From the NCBI RefSeq assembly GCF_000485595.1, contig NW_014577088.1:239140-282929 (forward strand): a stretch of 43,790 nucleotides of DNA, in the 5' to 3' direction. A program made the position numbers and the translations under genes. Each line of letters starts with the position of its first letter. The stretch's first letter is position 1. The stretch is from Priapulus caudatus. Taxonomy: Eukaryota > Priapulida > Priapulimorpha > Priapulimorphida > Priapulidae. Under the pieces are notes generated by a model. It was not told where the DNA came from and searched no databases. It saw only the letters and a list, made by a program, of their open reading frames with translations. Shown here piece by piece: positions 33,025 through 43,468 of the stretch.

Positions 33025-33050
33025 TGTGTGGCGCGCGCGTTCCTGCGCGG
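32922..33050 (+). repeat. Direct repeat copy 2 (partner at 32120-32238)
   Basis: Second copy, about 800 bases downstream in the same orientation, with a longer uninterrupted GCGT tract. Confidence 0.85.
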
Positions 33051-33474
33051 AATAGTTATTTCATTATAATTATGTAAGCTGTATGATATGAACACACTAT
33101 AGTTATCTGCGCGCTTTGGTTTAGAATTTGCTTATGCGTCAGGCGGGCGTGCAAAATCCAGGTTTCTTACCGTGACGTATATGCGTTAGTGTAAAGATTC
33201 TCTCATGCATATTTAAGGAAAGATTATAGCCAGTTTTGCAAAATTTAACTCATCTTTCAACTACAACCTTTAAGGGTCGAAAATCAATATATGCATACAG
33301 CATAAAAATGGGAATTAAAAAAAAAAATCTCCGACACGCGTTTCGTGCGGGTTTTTATGTAATATCGACCGAAAGCCCGCAGAGACGTGAGGCTGAGAGT
33401 CAGGTCTAGTCTATACACCTCTCGAGAAATTTGACTTCGCATCCACCACGTTCCTACAGAACGTATCATAGTCG

Positions 33475-33568
33475 GTATGTGGTGGTCGCGTATAGATATT
33501 ACAAAAGATTACCTTCAATGTTTTCTAACATCTGTAATGTATAGACGTTCAAACGACCACCGCATCTC
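33475..33568. repeat. Small foldback (possible MITE remnant)
   Basis: TATGTGGTGGTCG at the left and CGACCACCGCAT at the right are near-perfect inverted copies, and the adjacent CGTATAGATATTAC and GTAATGTATAGACG also pair imperfectly. The total is under 100 bases, with no internal coding potential. Confidence 0.4.
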
Positions 33569-33670
33569 TTGATGCTTCATTTAAGCGGACAGCTGGCTTA
33601 CTCGATAAAGGAGGCATGCAACAGTAAGTCTCCTCAAATTGCACTATATGATGATATCGTCTCTAGAAAA

Positions 33671-33722
33671 GGCTTCTTTTTTTCGCTGAAATTCGGCATT
33701 AGAGTGCAATAATTTGCATTAT
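33671..33722 (-). repeat. Short inverted repeat, right copy
   Basis: Reverse-complement partner of 31905-31957. No similarity extends inward beyond it, so it is not a simple continuation of the larger palindrome. Confidence 0.85.
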
Positions 33723-34043
33723 GCACGCAAGTTAGATGATTCGTGGACGTCTAGAAAGCATTAGAAGTAAAATTGGCCTTGTCGTGTAGTTGTGACATTC
33801 CGTCAGGTGGCGTAGCCACAGTGACCGGTTTGGTCATTTTTGTGTTTGAAATGTGTTCAGACTACTTTGCAGAATTTCGCATCATAGAGCTGGCAAAAGT
33901 TTCGAGCGGAGTATAGAGCATGAATCTGTAGTTATTTAACATGAATAAAGTGTATGTTGTGTATGCGAAGTAACAGTGAGAGTATTTTTAATTGCTCGAT
34001 GCTCACTCAGGCCTGCTGCCTATGGACGCCTTCTACTGTTGTA
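33721..34043 (+). repeat. Second copy of the palindrome spacer segment
   Basis: Direct-orientation copy of 23262-23622, noticeably more compact (about 323 against 361 bases), with small deletions spread throughout. It abuts the short inverted repeat on its left and is not followed by satellite DNA. Confidence 0.85.
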
Positions 34044-34281
34044 CACCACTTAAAGGTCGGCATTTACATAGACACGGTCGTTGTAGTCGCGGTAGCTCTC
34101 GGCTCGCTATTCGAACTCCCAGTTTCACACGCGAGCATCTGAAGAGCAAATTCACAATGAAGAGCATCTTAGTTCTTCTTATGACGATGCAGTGGGCTGT
34201 GTGCGCGTGCCTGGCGATATTCGTCTGCCTTGCTACACATTGGGAGCAATTGTAAGCCCGGATTGGGGCCGTGGTCTTTAT

Positions 34282-34311
34282 TAGAGTCCCTTCTATATAA
34301 AAGGGACTCTA
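34282..34311. repeat. Perfect 11-bp-stem hairpin
   Basis: TAGAGTCCCTT and AAGGGACTCTA enclose an 8-base TA-rich loop. It follows a short open frame (34157-34255). It has no T-run typical of a bacterial terminator and its role, if any, is unknown. Confidence 0.8.
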
Positions 34312-36156
34312 TAGTGCTTATCATCGGTATTCAGCCATCGCACATACACCGTAATATCTTCCTGCTCAAACCTTGTGCACTTTGACGAACAACTGCTGTC
34401 GCTAATGGTAGGCTATATTCGATATACAATAGCGTACAAAGCATGCTGTGTGATATAGCGGTCGTAATATCTTCGTAATATATAGCCATTCTGGGTTCCC
34501 CTTCTGTTGCGGAAAATACTGATAAACTGTAAAGTTTCTCATGCCAGTGTCGAACCTTTCGTAACTTGTTCATCTCGCTGGCAATTTTAACGGATAGTTT
34601 CAACTTCCCGTGTGTATATTTTACCGTATATTTTCCATTTTTTGCGCTTCATGTTTTAGCGCGGGTATAAATGTCAAGTTGTTGAACTTACTGCATGTGC
34701 GCGTTGCTCGATTGAAACGTGAGCGCACGGAAGCTTTGCTTATCAGCGAGAGCAATCACGTCCATTCTCATTAGAATGAAACAATTTTTCCTATACTTAA
34801 TTTGCCCAGTTAGTTTCGAATAAATTTGTGCGATCTGTGCTATGAGCTATTGGATGATATGGCAAGCTGTGAGTATTTTGTATTCGATGGGAGTTTTCTT
34901 TTGTCGGCCAGCAATATGAATTGCCGGCATGTTGATTTAACTAATAGAATGATCGGTTGCCTCAACAGGTTTATATGAATTTCGTCAGTTGATCCTTTAG
35001 GTTCTAGTTTTTTAGTGCGTGTTACGTAAACACACGGCATCTTGAAACTACTCTCTTCAGGCCGCTTCCGTTTTCGTGCATTGATTCTAGTCCATATAGA
35101 TCACAGATCTGCGATCGCGAGTCCACAGCGATTTTGCTGACTATACGTTGAGAGCATGCAAACATATCATCTTACTGCGTAATGTCACGTTTTCAATGGC
35201 GTTTTTAGCGCTTGTGTGCACAGCAGACGGCGCTCTCACGTTGATCGGATTTTATTCTCGGCGCACGATCGCTAGGCGCGCTGGCGTCTGAAATTCTACA
35301 GCTCGCCCAAGGCAGGCAATTTTGAGAACACGGGTTTATGAGATTATTCGCGCAAGTACATAACGACTTTAGTTTTATGTTCTCTCTAGATGAGATTCTT
35401 GTCTCGGTGAAGCTGAAAGCCCGATATAGAATTGTTAAGAAAAGCGCGACGTTTTATATTCCTAAATAATTCGTCGGCGATGCGATTCCGTGGAAAGGGC
35501 TTGATCGAGCGTGGTCTAACTGTTTTAAGGAAATTTCCGTCTATACTGAGTGACGAGTCTATACAGTTTTTGTCTCAGCGCGGAAAAAAATCAGCGTTTA
35601 GTGCACAAGAAGATTTGAGAAAGTAGAGGTTTCGAAATAACGATATGCTGGTGTGCTGCAAGGAAATGAACTAATGCCTCAATTACCTGCTCCCTTTCCG
35701 TACTGGGATAGTCTTCCATACACGGCAACAATGCGCAAACTACGTTATGCACTTAAATATATTGCAAACATCACGCGAAATTAAATTAATAATAAAAAAT
35801 ACGTCAACCCAGCGCTCGCAATTCGCGCTCGTTCGCGGTATCCCGTCATGCATCGCGCGGAGAGCCCTGCTGCTTGAACTGGCTGCGGTATATTGAAAAT
35901 CACCATCAGTATAAGAAGCCATCGGGGACTAGAACACTCGTGCAGGCGTCACGAGTATTGACCGGTGACGTGTGTCTGGGTGGAGAGAGCTCAGCTTCTC
36001 GTACTAGGCTCCCGTGCCTGTCACAACCTGGCACCGCAGAGCGGCGCCGAGTGAATCGCAAGATTAGACGCGACAAGGAGCAGTATTGCTTGAGTCGCAA
36101 TTAGGTCGTTTAATGGTAGGTGACGGCTGTGATTTATGGCAGCGGCCGCTCGTGCG

Positions 36157-36535
36157 GGCAGAAATCGTTCCATGTGCAATGTAGCACCGCAACGTGCAGC
36201 ACCGCGTTGAACTTGTAACTGTATAGCTGGAGACGGAGCGCTGGCCTCGGAAATCGACAGACATTCTTCTGTATTGTCGAGCCACGCCATCTTTAGTTAG
36301 CTGAGACATCAGGTGTTGCACGACTGTGAATGCAGTCAATGCCGGACTCGCAGAAATCATGCCGCGTAACTTACTGCATCATTACTGCACTGCAGCTTGG
36401 CTGCGCCGTTAAACTTAAGCTAGGGATATCGGGAGTCCCCTGGCCTCAGAAATTGACCGTTCGTATCGTCTCACTAGCAGCGTCTGCACTAACCGCACAC
36501 TTCAGCTATCGCACAACTGTGCAATTGTTACCATC
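36157..36535. repeat. Diverged tandem duplication (~200 bp unit)
   Basis: Blocks recur in the same order about 199 bases apart: GCAGAAATC, GTTGAACTT/GTTAAACTT, CTGGCCTCGGAAATCGAC/CTGGCCTCAGAAATTGAC and CGACTGTGAATGC/CACAACTGTGCAATTG. Similarity is patchy, so the call is tentative. Confidence 0.4.
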
Positions 36536-38185
36536 CACGCGTCTTCATGAACACATTATATATAAATTAGACTGTATACTAGAGAAGAGCTAATTAATTT
36601 ATATTTTATAGGGGTCTAATTTTCTCACGTGCCCACTTGACACAGCGTGTGCATGAGATATGGTGGCATAATTGTATCATAAATGCTGTAATTTGTTGCA
36701 GATTGCGGCTGATTGCCCACTATTACCCAGTAAATATAGCGGCTCTGTAGCGTCGTTCGCGTCTGCGTAATGACGCCGATTTCCCACGAGATACATTGTC
36801 GCCGAGGTTATCCGCATCAATTTGGAAGAATTTTTTAACTTTTTTAGTTAACTTTCAAGAAAAAAGGGTTGATTATGCGGACGACATGTCCGTGCTCATC
36901 GTACGTCACCTGCGATTAACCAATCAGCGCCATCACTGCGCTATACTTCTGTAATTACCTTGTTTCTGCGATTGTGTTTTGCGCCGCGTCGTAGCCGCTT
37001 GCGGACGGAAGGCGACGCTTGCGTGCTGCACGCACTGCATCTATCTAATCTATCTGTTCAGCGCCGCGGTAATATTGCCGGGGCGTGTGCGTAGAAAGAG
37101 CGAGTCTGACATTTACGTAGCGGAGGTTCTTGACATCGCAGCGCTCGCGTGGCGCTTACATACATTATTGCATTTTATCCGCGCGCGTGCATCCATCAAT
37201 CGGTTACCTGTTAACGTCGGTGGTCGAGTATCCCTCCAGGATCGTGTGCGTGTTCTATAATGCGACAGCCTCGCGTGATTTATGCCATTGCCGCACGATG
37301 GCGTATTTCTATTGGTTTTGGCTCTCTAATTTCTTTATAGATCAATAAATCATCCGATCGCCATTTGTCATTTTTTTCATCTTCATGTCGTGAAACGAAG
37401 AATATGGAATGAGGTTGGAGGCGATAAAATCCACTGTTTGCAATATATTACGCAATGAATAGCATATGTATAATGTTCGGGATGTGTGGTCATTCTAGAG
37501 ACGTCCATTCGGAGTTCGTTGGGATGTGGGGGGCAATGGTTGAAACGTCAGCAATCAAAATGACGAATAAGTTTTGTTTGCTGAATGGGTTCAGCGGAGC
37601 TTATTGAGCATATTTGTCCTGTTACATTAGTTGTTTGCAAAAAAGATAGATATATTTACGTACACGTCGTTTGCACACGTCTGCGATGGAGGACTGAGCA
37701 GAACATTATGGCAGTGGCTTTATTCTTTGCGCGATTGTACGAATGAATGAATGCGATTGAAGCCATGTCGACCTGACATCCGCTTCTGGCTACGTTACCG
37801 TTCGTAGTAAATGGTTACTAGTCGAACGAAACTCGAAAAACGGTTTTTGCGTCGCCAATAAATAATGGATGTCATCAGACCGCTTGTGAGATGAAGGTAG
37901 GCAAGTTTATTTCCGCGCCGAAACTGTAATATTGATCACATCGGCCGGCCGTATCGCTATTTTGAGTCGCGTAGCGTAACGTACATGTGTTATCCCGCGC
38001 GCGCGCGCACGGCATGCCGGTGTCTAGACGACGATCCATTGTGCTCGGTGGTTGCGAGGCATTATACTTTCTAGGCAGTTTTAACGTCTAGACGATGTGC
38101 GCCCGGGATTGCGGGATCGACCGCGTGCTATATGCGGCATGCGTCGTCGGCCAGCTGTGAGCTCTCACATCCTGGACTGAAGTAT

Positions 38186-38501
38186 AGCAGCGGCAGTAGC
38201 AACTGCGGTAGCGGTAGTAGTAGCAGAGGTAGCGACGGCAACAGCAGCGGCAACAGAGCAGTAGCAGCAGCGGCGGCGACAGCAGCGGCAGCAGCAGCAG
38301 AAGCAGTATCAGCACCAGTAGCAGCAGCAGTAGCGGCAGCAGCAGCAGCGGCAGCACCAGCAGCACCAGCAGCAGCTGCGGCGGCGGCAGCAACAGCAGT
38401 AGCAGTATCAGCAGACGCGGCAACAGCAGCGGCGGCGGCAGCAGCAGTAGTAGCAGCAGTAGCAACAGCATCATCATTATCAGCAGCAGCAGCAGCAGCA
38501 T

Positions 38502-38532
<31 letters not shown>
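38186..38532. repeat. Imperfect trinucleotide tract (AGC/GGC/AGT/ATC)
   Basis: A GC-rich, three-base-periodic tract of AGC, GGC, AGT, ACC and ATC triplets, open in several frames on both strands (poly-Ala, poly-Ser, poly-Leu). It precedes the candidate alternative promoter and may be part of its 5' untranslated region. Confidence 0.9.
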
Positions 38533-38655
38533 ACCGTACATGCTCACCACGCGTTACTTGACAGCGGGGATGCACGGCGCATTGTGACCACGTGGTGCAT
38601 GCATCTCAGCATCGCTAGCGGGAGCGCTGCTATCAATTAGCGCGCAGCGGGCGAG

Positions 38656-38661
38656 TCAGTT
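38656..38661 (+). promoter_or_regulatory. Candidate initiator (TCAGTT) of an internal promoter
   Basis: TCAGTT matches the arthropod-style initiator consensus and lies 138 bases upstream of the candidate alternative first exon, in a GC-rich, CpG-containing interval (38580-38820) that contrasts with the AT-rich intron. Six-base matches are common by chance. Confidence 0.25.
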
Positions 38662-38798
38662 CAGCGTCGACGAGCTACACACCACTACTTCACCCGCTAC
38701 CGCCTGTCTCGTAGTCTGCCACGGCTCGAGAGATCGCTATTGTGTGCCTGGCTGCGCGCGACGCGAAGCGTTTCCTTTGTTGAGAATCCACAGTTTTA

Positions 38799-38819
38799 AT
38801 GGCAGCGACGGCGACGATG
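38799..38819 (+). CDS. Candidate alternative first coding exon (MAATATM)
   Basis: ATGGCAGCGACGGCGACGAT followed by G ends at a consensus donor (ATG|GTAAGA) at 38820. The seven codons end in phase 0, exactly the phase needed to enter exon 12 (GCT TCA GAA). This would give a short protein made mainly of the C-terminal coiled-coil region and lacking the IP3R-binding domain. The ATG has G at +4 but not a purine at -3. Supported by donor and phase only. Confidence 0.35.
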
Positions 38820-38843
38820 GTAAGATCAGTGTGCGTTCGTGTG

Positions 38844-38874
<31 letters not shown>

Positions 38875-38875
<1 letters not shown>

Positions 38876-38980
38876 TGTGCGTGTATCTATTTACGCAAGT
38901 GTGTGCGTGTATCTATTTACGCAAGTGTGTGCGTGTATCTATTTACGCAAGTGTGTGCGTGTATCTATTTACGCAAGTGT
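38875..38980 (+). repeat. 26-bp tandem repeat (unit with ATCTATTTACGCAAG), four copies
   Basis: Four nearly identical units with ATCTATTTACGCAA starting at 38885, 38911, 38937 and 38963, embedded in GCGT/GT microsatellite (38838-39450) starting just after the alternative exon donor. Confidence 0.95.
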
Positions 38981-39712
38981 GTGCTTGTACGTGCATGCGT
39001 GAGCGTCCTTATGTATGTGCGTGCGTACGTCCTTGTGTGCCTCTGCGTGCGTGTCTGTGTTATCCACTACGTCTTGCCATCTTTTATACGGGTCTCCAAA
39101 GGTTCACTAATTTCATCTATTGATGTGTGCGGGTGATTGGTGTATGTTGTGTGAATGCGTACGTGCGTAGGTACGTGCGCGCTTTTGTGTGCATGTGCGT
39201 GCGCATGCATGCATCAGTTTGAATCATGTTCAGATATGTTACAAGTTTACATGGGTGAGTCGTGTACGTAGTATATGACGTATATAGTGCTGTGTATGTG
39301 AGTGTAAATTCTAGAGTGTATGCGTGCGTCCATGCTTTTGTGCGCGCGTGTATGTGACCGTGTGTGCATATTAGTGTGGGGCATGTGTGAGAACATTGTC
39401 TGCGTAGGTGTACGTGCTTGTGTGCGTGTACGTGCTCGTGTGCGTTTGCGTGGCGAACAAGCGTATATAATTTGATCTGTTTTGAGGGGCATGCGTCATA
39501 CTTTGGCGATGTAATCTTTGTCAGCCTCAAATCATGAGCGGACCAGGGTTTCTTGGCTTCAAAAATGTGAACTACTTGTGAACTCTGTGCGGCTTCACTA
39601 TATGGCGTGCATGCGTGTGATCTACGCCAGGTGCCGTGTTCCAGGCATGCCTCTCACGAGCAGAAACATTTGTCTAGCGTGAAGCATCATTCAGTCCGTT
39701 GATTAATTGCTA

Positions 39713-39910
39713 GTTGTTCTTTTAGAAGAGGAATGCAATAGTCCATGTAATGAATGTGACACGTTAATTATAATGTAAAACGATATATAGGGAAACCTAT
39801 TTTGAATCCTGTGCTCGTTGTTCTTTTAGAAGAGGAATGCAATAGTCCATATAATTAATGTGACGTTAATTATAATGTAAAACGATATATAATTAAACCT
39901 ATTTTGAATA
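39713..39910. repeat. Tandem duplication (~104 bp period)
   Basis: Copies at 39713-39808 and 39818-39910 both begin GTTGTTCTTTTAGAAGAGG and end CCTATTTTGAAT, differing by a few substitutions and small indels. Confidence 0.92.
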
Positions 39911-40613
39911 TCGTGCCGTGGCAGATGTCACACCTCGTAAAAGGTGATGTTACTCTGCATGTCTAGCAGAATTCAGGATAGCGATGTAGTATATACTCAT
40001 ATAAAAACATAATACTATGAAGACATTTCACGTGGGGGCAAGTACACCGCCAACGCCCCCATTTTTAACGCATATCTACACAATTCCTGTGACGTCCACG
40101 GCACAGTTATATTGCATCAGTTTACGTCATCAAAATATCGAACGTTTCAATGCTGGGTTATCCGTTGTTCGAATCACTCACCTAATTATGATGGAAGTAT
40201 TCACGGGAGCACAATGTCTATCAGAATATGGCGTAACCAAGCGCAATTTATGTTTGTAGTCATTTCTATTTGAAATTTCATATATAGTATAATATGCAGC
40301 GATTTTAAGTTGTAATAGTTCAATTTTAAAAATCCTTAGTTTTTAACTTTTTAGTATGCAATGTCAAATTGCGAGAGTGAGATTATACCAATTCTACTGG
40401 TTTCCGTGATGAGGCAATTAACGGTAGCTGCATGGTTAACGGCTAGGAAATCGCCGTATACTGATAACAATTCCGTGAACATTTTCACGAGGTTGATTAT
40501 CACTCAGGATCAACGATTATATTAGATTGCATTTCGATTTTCAGCATTTGAAAGCCTCTTAGGCCCTTTAATGGGAACGAGCGCCAACTAGTTGTTACTT
40601 TTTTTCTTTCTAG

Positions 40614-40670
40614 GCTTCAGAAATACTTGCAATCGATCCAACAAAATGGGACAAACTCACTCCAAAGCAG
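40614..40670 (+). CDS. Exon 12, start of the C-terminal region
   Basis: Strong polypyrimidine acceptor (CTTTTTTTCTTTCTAG) and consensus donor GCAG|GTAAGA, phase 0 on both sides, exactly 19 codons encoding ASEILAIDPTKWDKLTPKQ. It leads into the coiled coil of exon 13. No known motif on its own; the call rests on splice signals and frame continuity. Other frames are open but leave a phase that gives an immediate stop in exon 13. Confidence 0.78.
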
Positions 40671-41228
40671 GTAAGAATCAGTACATACTTTTCCAGAAAG
40701 CACTTGACGACCAGAGAAAATGTTGTCTTGTGTTGCATATAGATCTTTCACCAGCATTCTGCATGTCTACCCATCTTCCTACATTGTCCAGTGTAATAAA
40801 TTCTTCTGGGTGCACTGCTTGCACTGCTGATATAAAATCACCTGACTTAAAAAACTGGAATTGGTATAAAGGTTTATTGTTCCTTGAAATAGTTATCATG
40901 AGATTGGTTCAGTTGGTTAGCAGGTGTGTTTGTTTTATACATCAGCGATTTCTACGTTTAACTATGTTATGATCAAATTCTGTTAGCTAATTCGCGTATA
41001 GTAGCTTAGACTGACTCTGTATGTCTTATCAACTTCGTGGGCTCGGTCACAGAAACGATTTCAGTTAGGCTAAGTGTACCTCATAACCGTACTAATTTTA
41101 GAATTTAAATTCTATTCGGTTGTCTCTAAGGTTTCATGCATATTTCCAGTAGCTCTGTAGAGCATGAGAAGATCGCGTGTATGTGTCGACAAACTGGTGT
41201 GTCGTAAACCTTGGATTTTGTTTTCTAG

Positions 41229-41350
41229 CGAGCCTTGCAGGATATTGCTCTCATGACAGAAGCTGTGAACAAGTACGAAGGCGAACTGCTGAAGTGGCAG
41301 GGTTCGGCTAGTCAACGTTACGAAGCCTGCAACAACGTAGAAGGAAAAAC
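41229..41350 (+). CDS. Exon 13: coiled-coil segment
   Basis: Acceptor GTTTTCTAG and donor AAAAC|GTAGGC, phase 0 in, phase 2 out. It encodes RALQDIALMTEAVNKYEGEL, then LKWQGSASQRYEACNNVEGK, and the first two bases of Thr. Hydrophobic heptad spacing (L, I, M, V, Y, L, W) suggests a coiled coil comparable with the helical part of human ITPRID2. The donor at 41335 (AAC|GTAGAA) is rejected because its phase does not fit exon 14. Confidence 0.8.
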
Positions 41351-41954
41351 GTAGGCATGCGTAGCGCCCTTAGTTATGGCGTAACGTTGGCTGTTTGTTC
41401 TAGCTGCCTAAAATGTCTTTATGGGAGAATTTCGTAACGGCGTGCTCTTGGGAGCACTCGGAGTGTCTGTCAGCATCCATGCCATCGTGGTCATATAGTG
41501 CTGTGGCCACGCACATATAGAATATTTTGTAGCGGTTTGTGTAACAATAAGATAGCGTAGGGAGTTGGCTTCGCGAACTATGATGAATTTCGAATTATGC
41601 TGCCTATAAGGGGATATTTATAATTTACATGACAGTTTTTTCTCATTTTGTTTGTAAAATATTAATGAGATTCGCATTGATAGAGGTACGTGTGAATGAA
41701 GATTATTATTATATGGACTTTTAATGCTTTTCGTAAATTAAATATAAATTATACTATATAATATATAATATATAATATACTATACTATATATACTATACT
41801 ATACTATACTATATAATTATACTATTTAGTATATACTATAAACTATAAACAATATAAATGATACTATATAGTATATACTATATACTATATATTATATACC
41901 ACGGCACATGTGCTACTATCTACAACAGTGGTTCGATGAATTGCGTTGTTGCAG
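41351..41954. other. Intron 13 with AT-rich simple sequence
   Basis: It contains a TA-rich ATACTAT repeat (about 41750-41900) that could fold into many alternative hairpins, and nothing else that I can support. Confidence 0.75.
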
Positions 41955-42117
41955 ACAAGAGCTGCAGCGGCTTCAGGCGACGTGTCAGGACATGCTTGCG
42001 GAGGCTGCGCAGATGAAGGGTCTGCTCACCAATCGCAGACGCACGATCAGCACGCGCGAGGAGGCAGACGAGTGTCTGGACGTGCATTCACTGTCCAGTC
42101 TCAACGTTGTGCTGCAG
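41955..42117 (+). CDS. Exon 14: coiled-coil segment
   Basis: Acceptor GTTGCAG and donor CTGCAG|GTGCGA. The first base completes Thr from exon 13, so phase 2 in and phase 0 out. It encodes QELQRLQATCQDMLAEAAQM, then KGLLTNRRRTISTREEADEC, then LDVHSLSSLNVVLQ. The Gln/Leu-rich heptads resemble the C-terminal coiled coil of ITPRID2, where paired LxxLR and ELQxLxxQLEE helices occur. RRRTIS is a plausible basophilic kinase site (inference). Confidence 0.85.
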
Positions 42118-43188
42118 GTGCGAACGCTGCGCCGCGCGTTTCTGGCTGCGCTGCTTGTTTTTTTTTCCGGAAAAATGTGTTTAAGAAATACTCCGCGTTC
42201 TATGTGCTGAAATTTATTTATTTTCTTTCTTTTTTTTTCTTTTTTTTATTATATTGATTTTTATTAATTTATTTACTTAATAAAGCTGTAAGGTGTAGCG
42301 GAAAGCTAGCTTCGATATACGATGATATCCTGCATATGTGATTACATGGTCAACCCTGTGTTAGCGGGCTCATCTGTAGAATGGCCGACTGTCATACTAT
42401 TTGCCATTTTCCTTGTGTGGCAGCTATACAATGAAATCACCTCTATAGTATGGTCACCAATTTCCATGAAGCACACTTTTCACGTCTCCTATGAGTAGCA
42501 GTTATGGAATAAATATATCTCGGTAGAATACATTAGCATAGTCAAATGTCTCTATAAGGGTCAATTTCCGCTTATGTAACCCCCAAGTTTGACTGCATAA
42601 CCTTTGGCAATCGTCGTTTAAATTATGGCATATATAAGGGGGAATTCTCCTTACTACAACTGCATTACTATGACTATAATAACTATAACTAATGCGGGTT
42701 TTTTGTGCAGTAGTGGTAAAGTCCCCTTTTCAGTTAATTCCCAGTGACACACAGCAATTTTTCGCGTTTTTGAATTTCTCAGTATGAATTTATCTGTTCG
42801 GGATTGGCTATCTATGGTGATCTCACTTTACGCCGAGCAACAGTCTCGTTCGTCTAGACGATTAATCATTTTGCTGGGTATTCACATTCGCAACGCATAG
42901 CCATTAAACATGTCTATAGATTTCTCATCTTGCCTTTCCGTAATCGTTCGATCAATGTAACGGCAAGAATTCCGCGTACGAGAATCAACTACGATCGTCC
43001 AAAATCCTCTAACGGTCGGTCACGTGTCGCCATCAGTTTCCAATCGATGCACTGCGAATGTCATCTCGTTATTTCATTTTCTGTGACGTCATTTCGGTAC
43101 GGAAACGCGCGAAAACCGAGTAGCGCTGCATTGAGTGGCGGCGCCTTGGCTTCTCGCGGTGCGTGTTTGAATCACCTCTGCCTTTCAG
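42118..43188. other. Intron 14, no feature supported
   Basis: T-rich start followed by AT-rich sequence. Short ORFs (for example 42930-43208) do not correspond to a supported exon. A polypyrimidine acceptor lies at the right end. Confidence 0.55.
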
Positions 43189-43368
43189 ATGGTGAAGCTG
43201 CTGCGTGAACAGGCCGCACTCTGCAACAACTCTCTGGAGAATGAGATGCACACGGCCATCAGTAACGCGGCCAACAGCAGTCACTCGTCGTGCGAGTCGA
43301 ACAGTAGCCTCGCCGACCAGAGCCAGGACCCTGCCAGCTGCATGAAGCAGCTCAGAGACCAGCTGTCG
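43189..43368 (+). CDS. Exon 15: coiled-coil segment and Ser-rich linker (last visible exon)
   Basis: Acceptor GCCTTTCAG and donor TCG|GTGAGG, phase 0 on both sides, 60 codons. It encodes MVKLLREQAALCNNSLENEM, a helix likely continuing that of exon 14, then a Ser/Asn-rich linker and MKQLRDQLS. Phase 0-0 and no stop, so the gene continues beyond the window. The downstream ORF into GA repeats is read-through. Confidence 0.85.
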
Positions 43369-43468
43369 GTGAGGCCATGGCGCAGCGAGATGTGCGCGAT
43401 GAGATGTCACTGGCTTCGTCTGTCATTTCTATGGGGAAACCATGCAGTTTCGTATCGTAGCATTAAGA

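Larger units (their letters stand above)
16818..40613. other. Intron 11 (about 23.8 kb, two assembly gaps, palindromic)
   Basis: The flanking exons are both phase 0, so 11 can join 12 directly, but human ITPRID2 has additional sequence between the comparable regions and exons may be lost in the 875-base gap. Its listed contents are microsatellites, tandem duplications, a 21-bp minisatellite, a giant inverted repeat with a 24-bp satellite centre, a second satellite array and a possible internal promoter. Stretches at 17170-17480, 17926-18190, 32260-32920, 33050-33470, 34312-36150, 36540-38200 and 39911-40613 contain nothing that I can support. Confidence 0.6.

Noticed and set aside
34157-34255. 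32-codon signal-peptide-like ORF (MKSILVLLMTMQWAVC...)
   Set aside because: Hydrophobic start is suggestive, but it is short, ends without a mature peptide, lacks convincing splice continuation and lies in poorly polished sequence.
38088-38587. Poly-Leu, poly-Ala and poly-Ser ORFs near 38.1-38.6 kb
   Set aside because: A trinucleotide tract is open in several frames on both strands; no splice site or motif supports any one frame.
41908-41954. In-frame upstream extension of exon 14
   Set aside because: The strong GTTGCAG acceptor at 41954 and exact phase agreement with exon 13 place the boundary at 41955.
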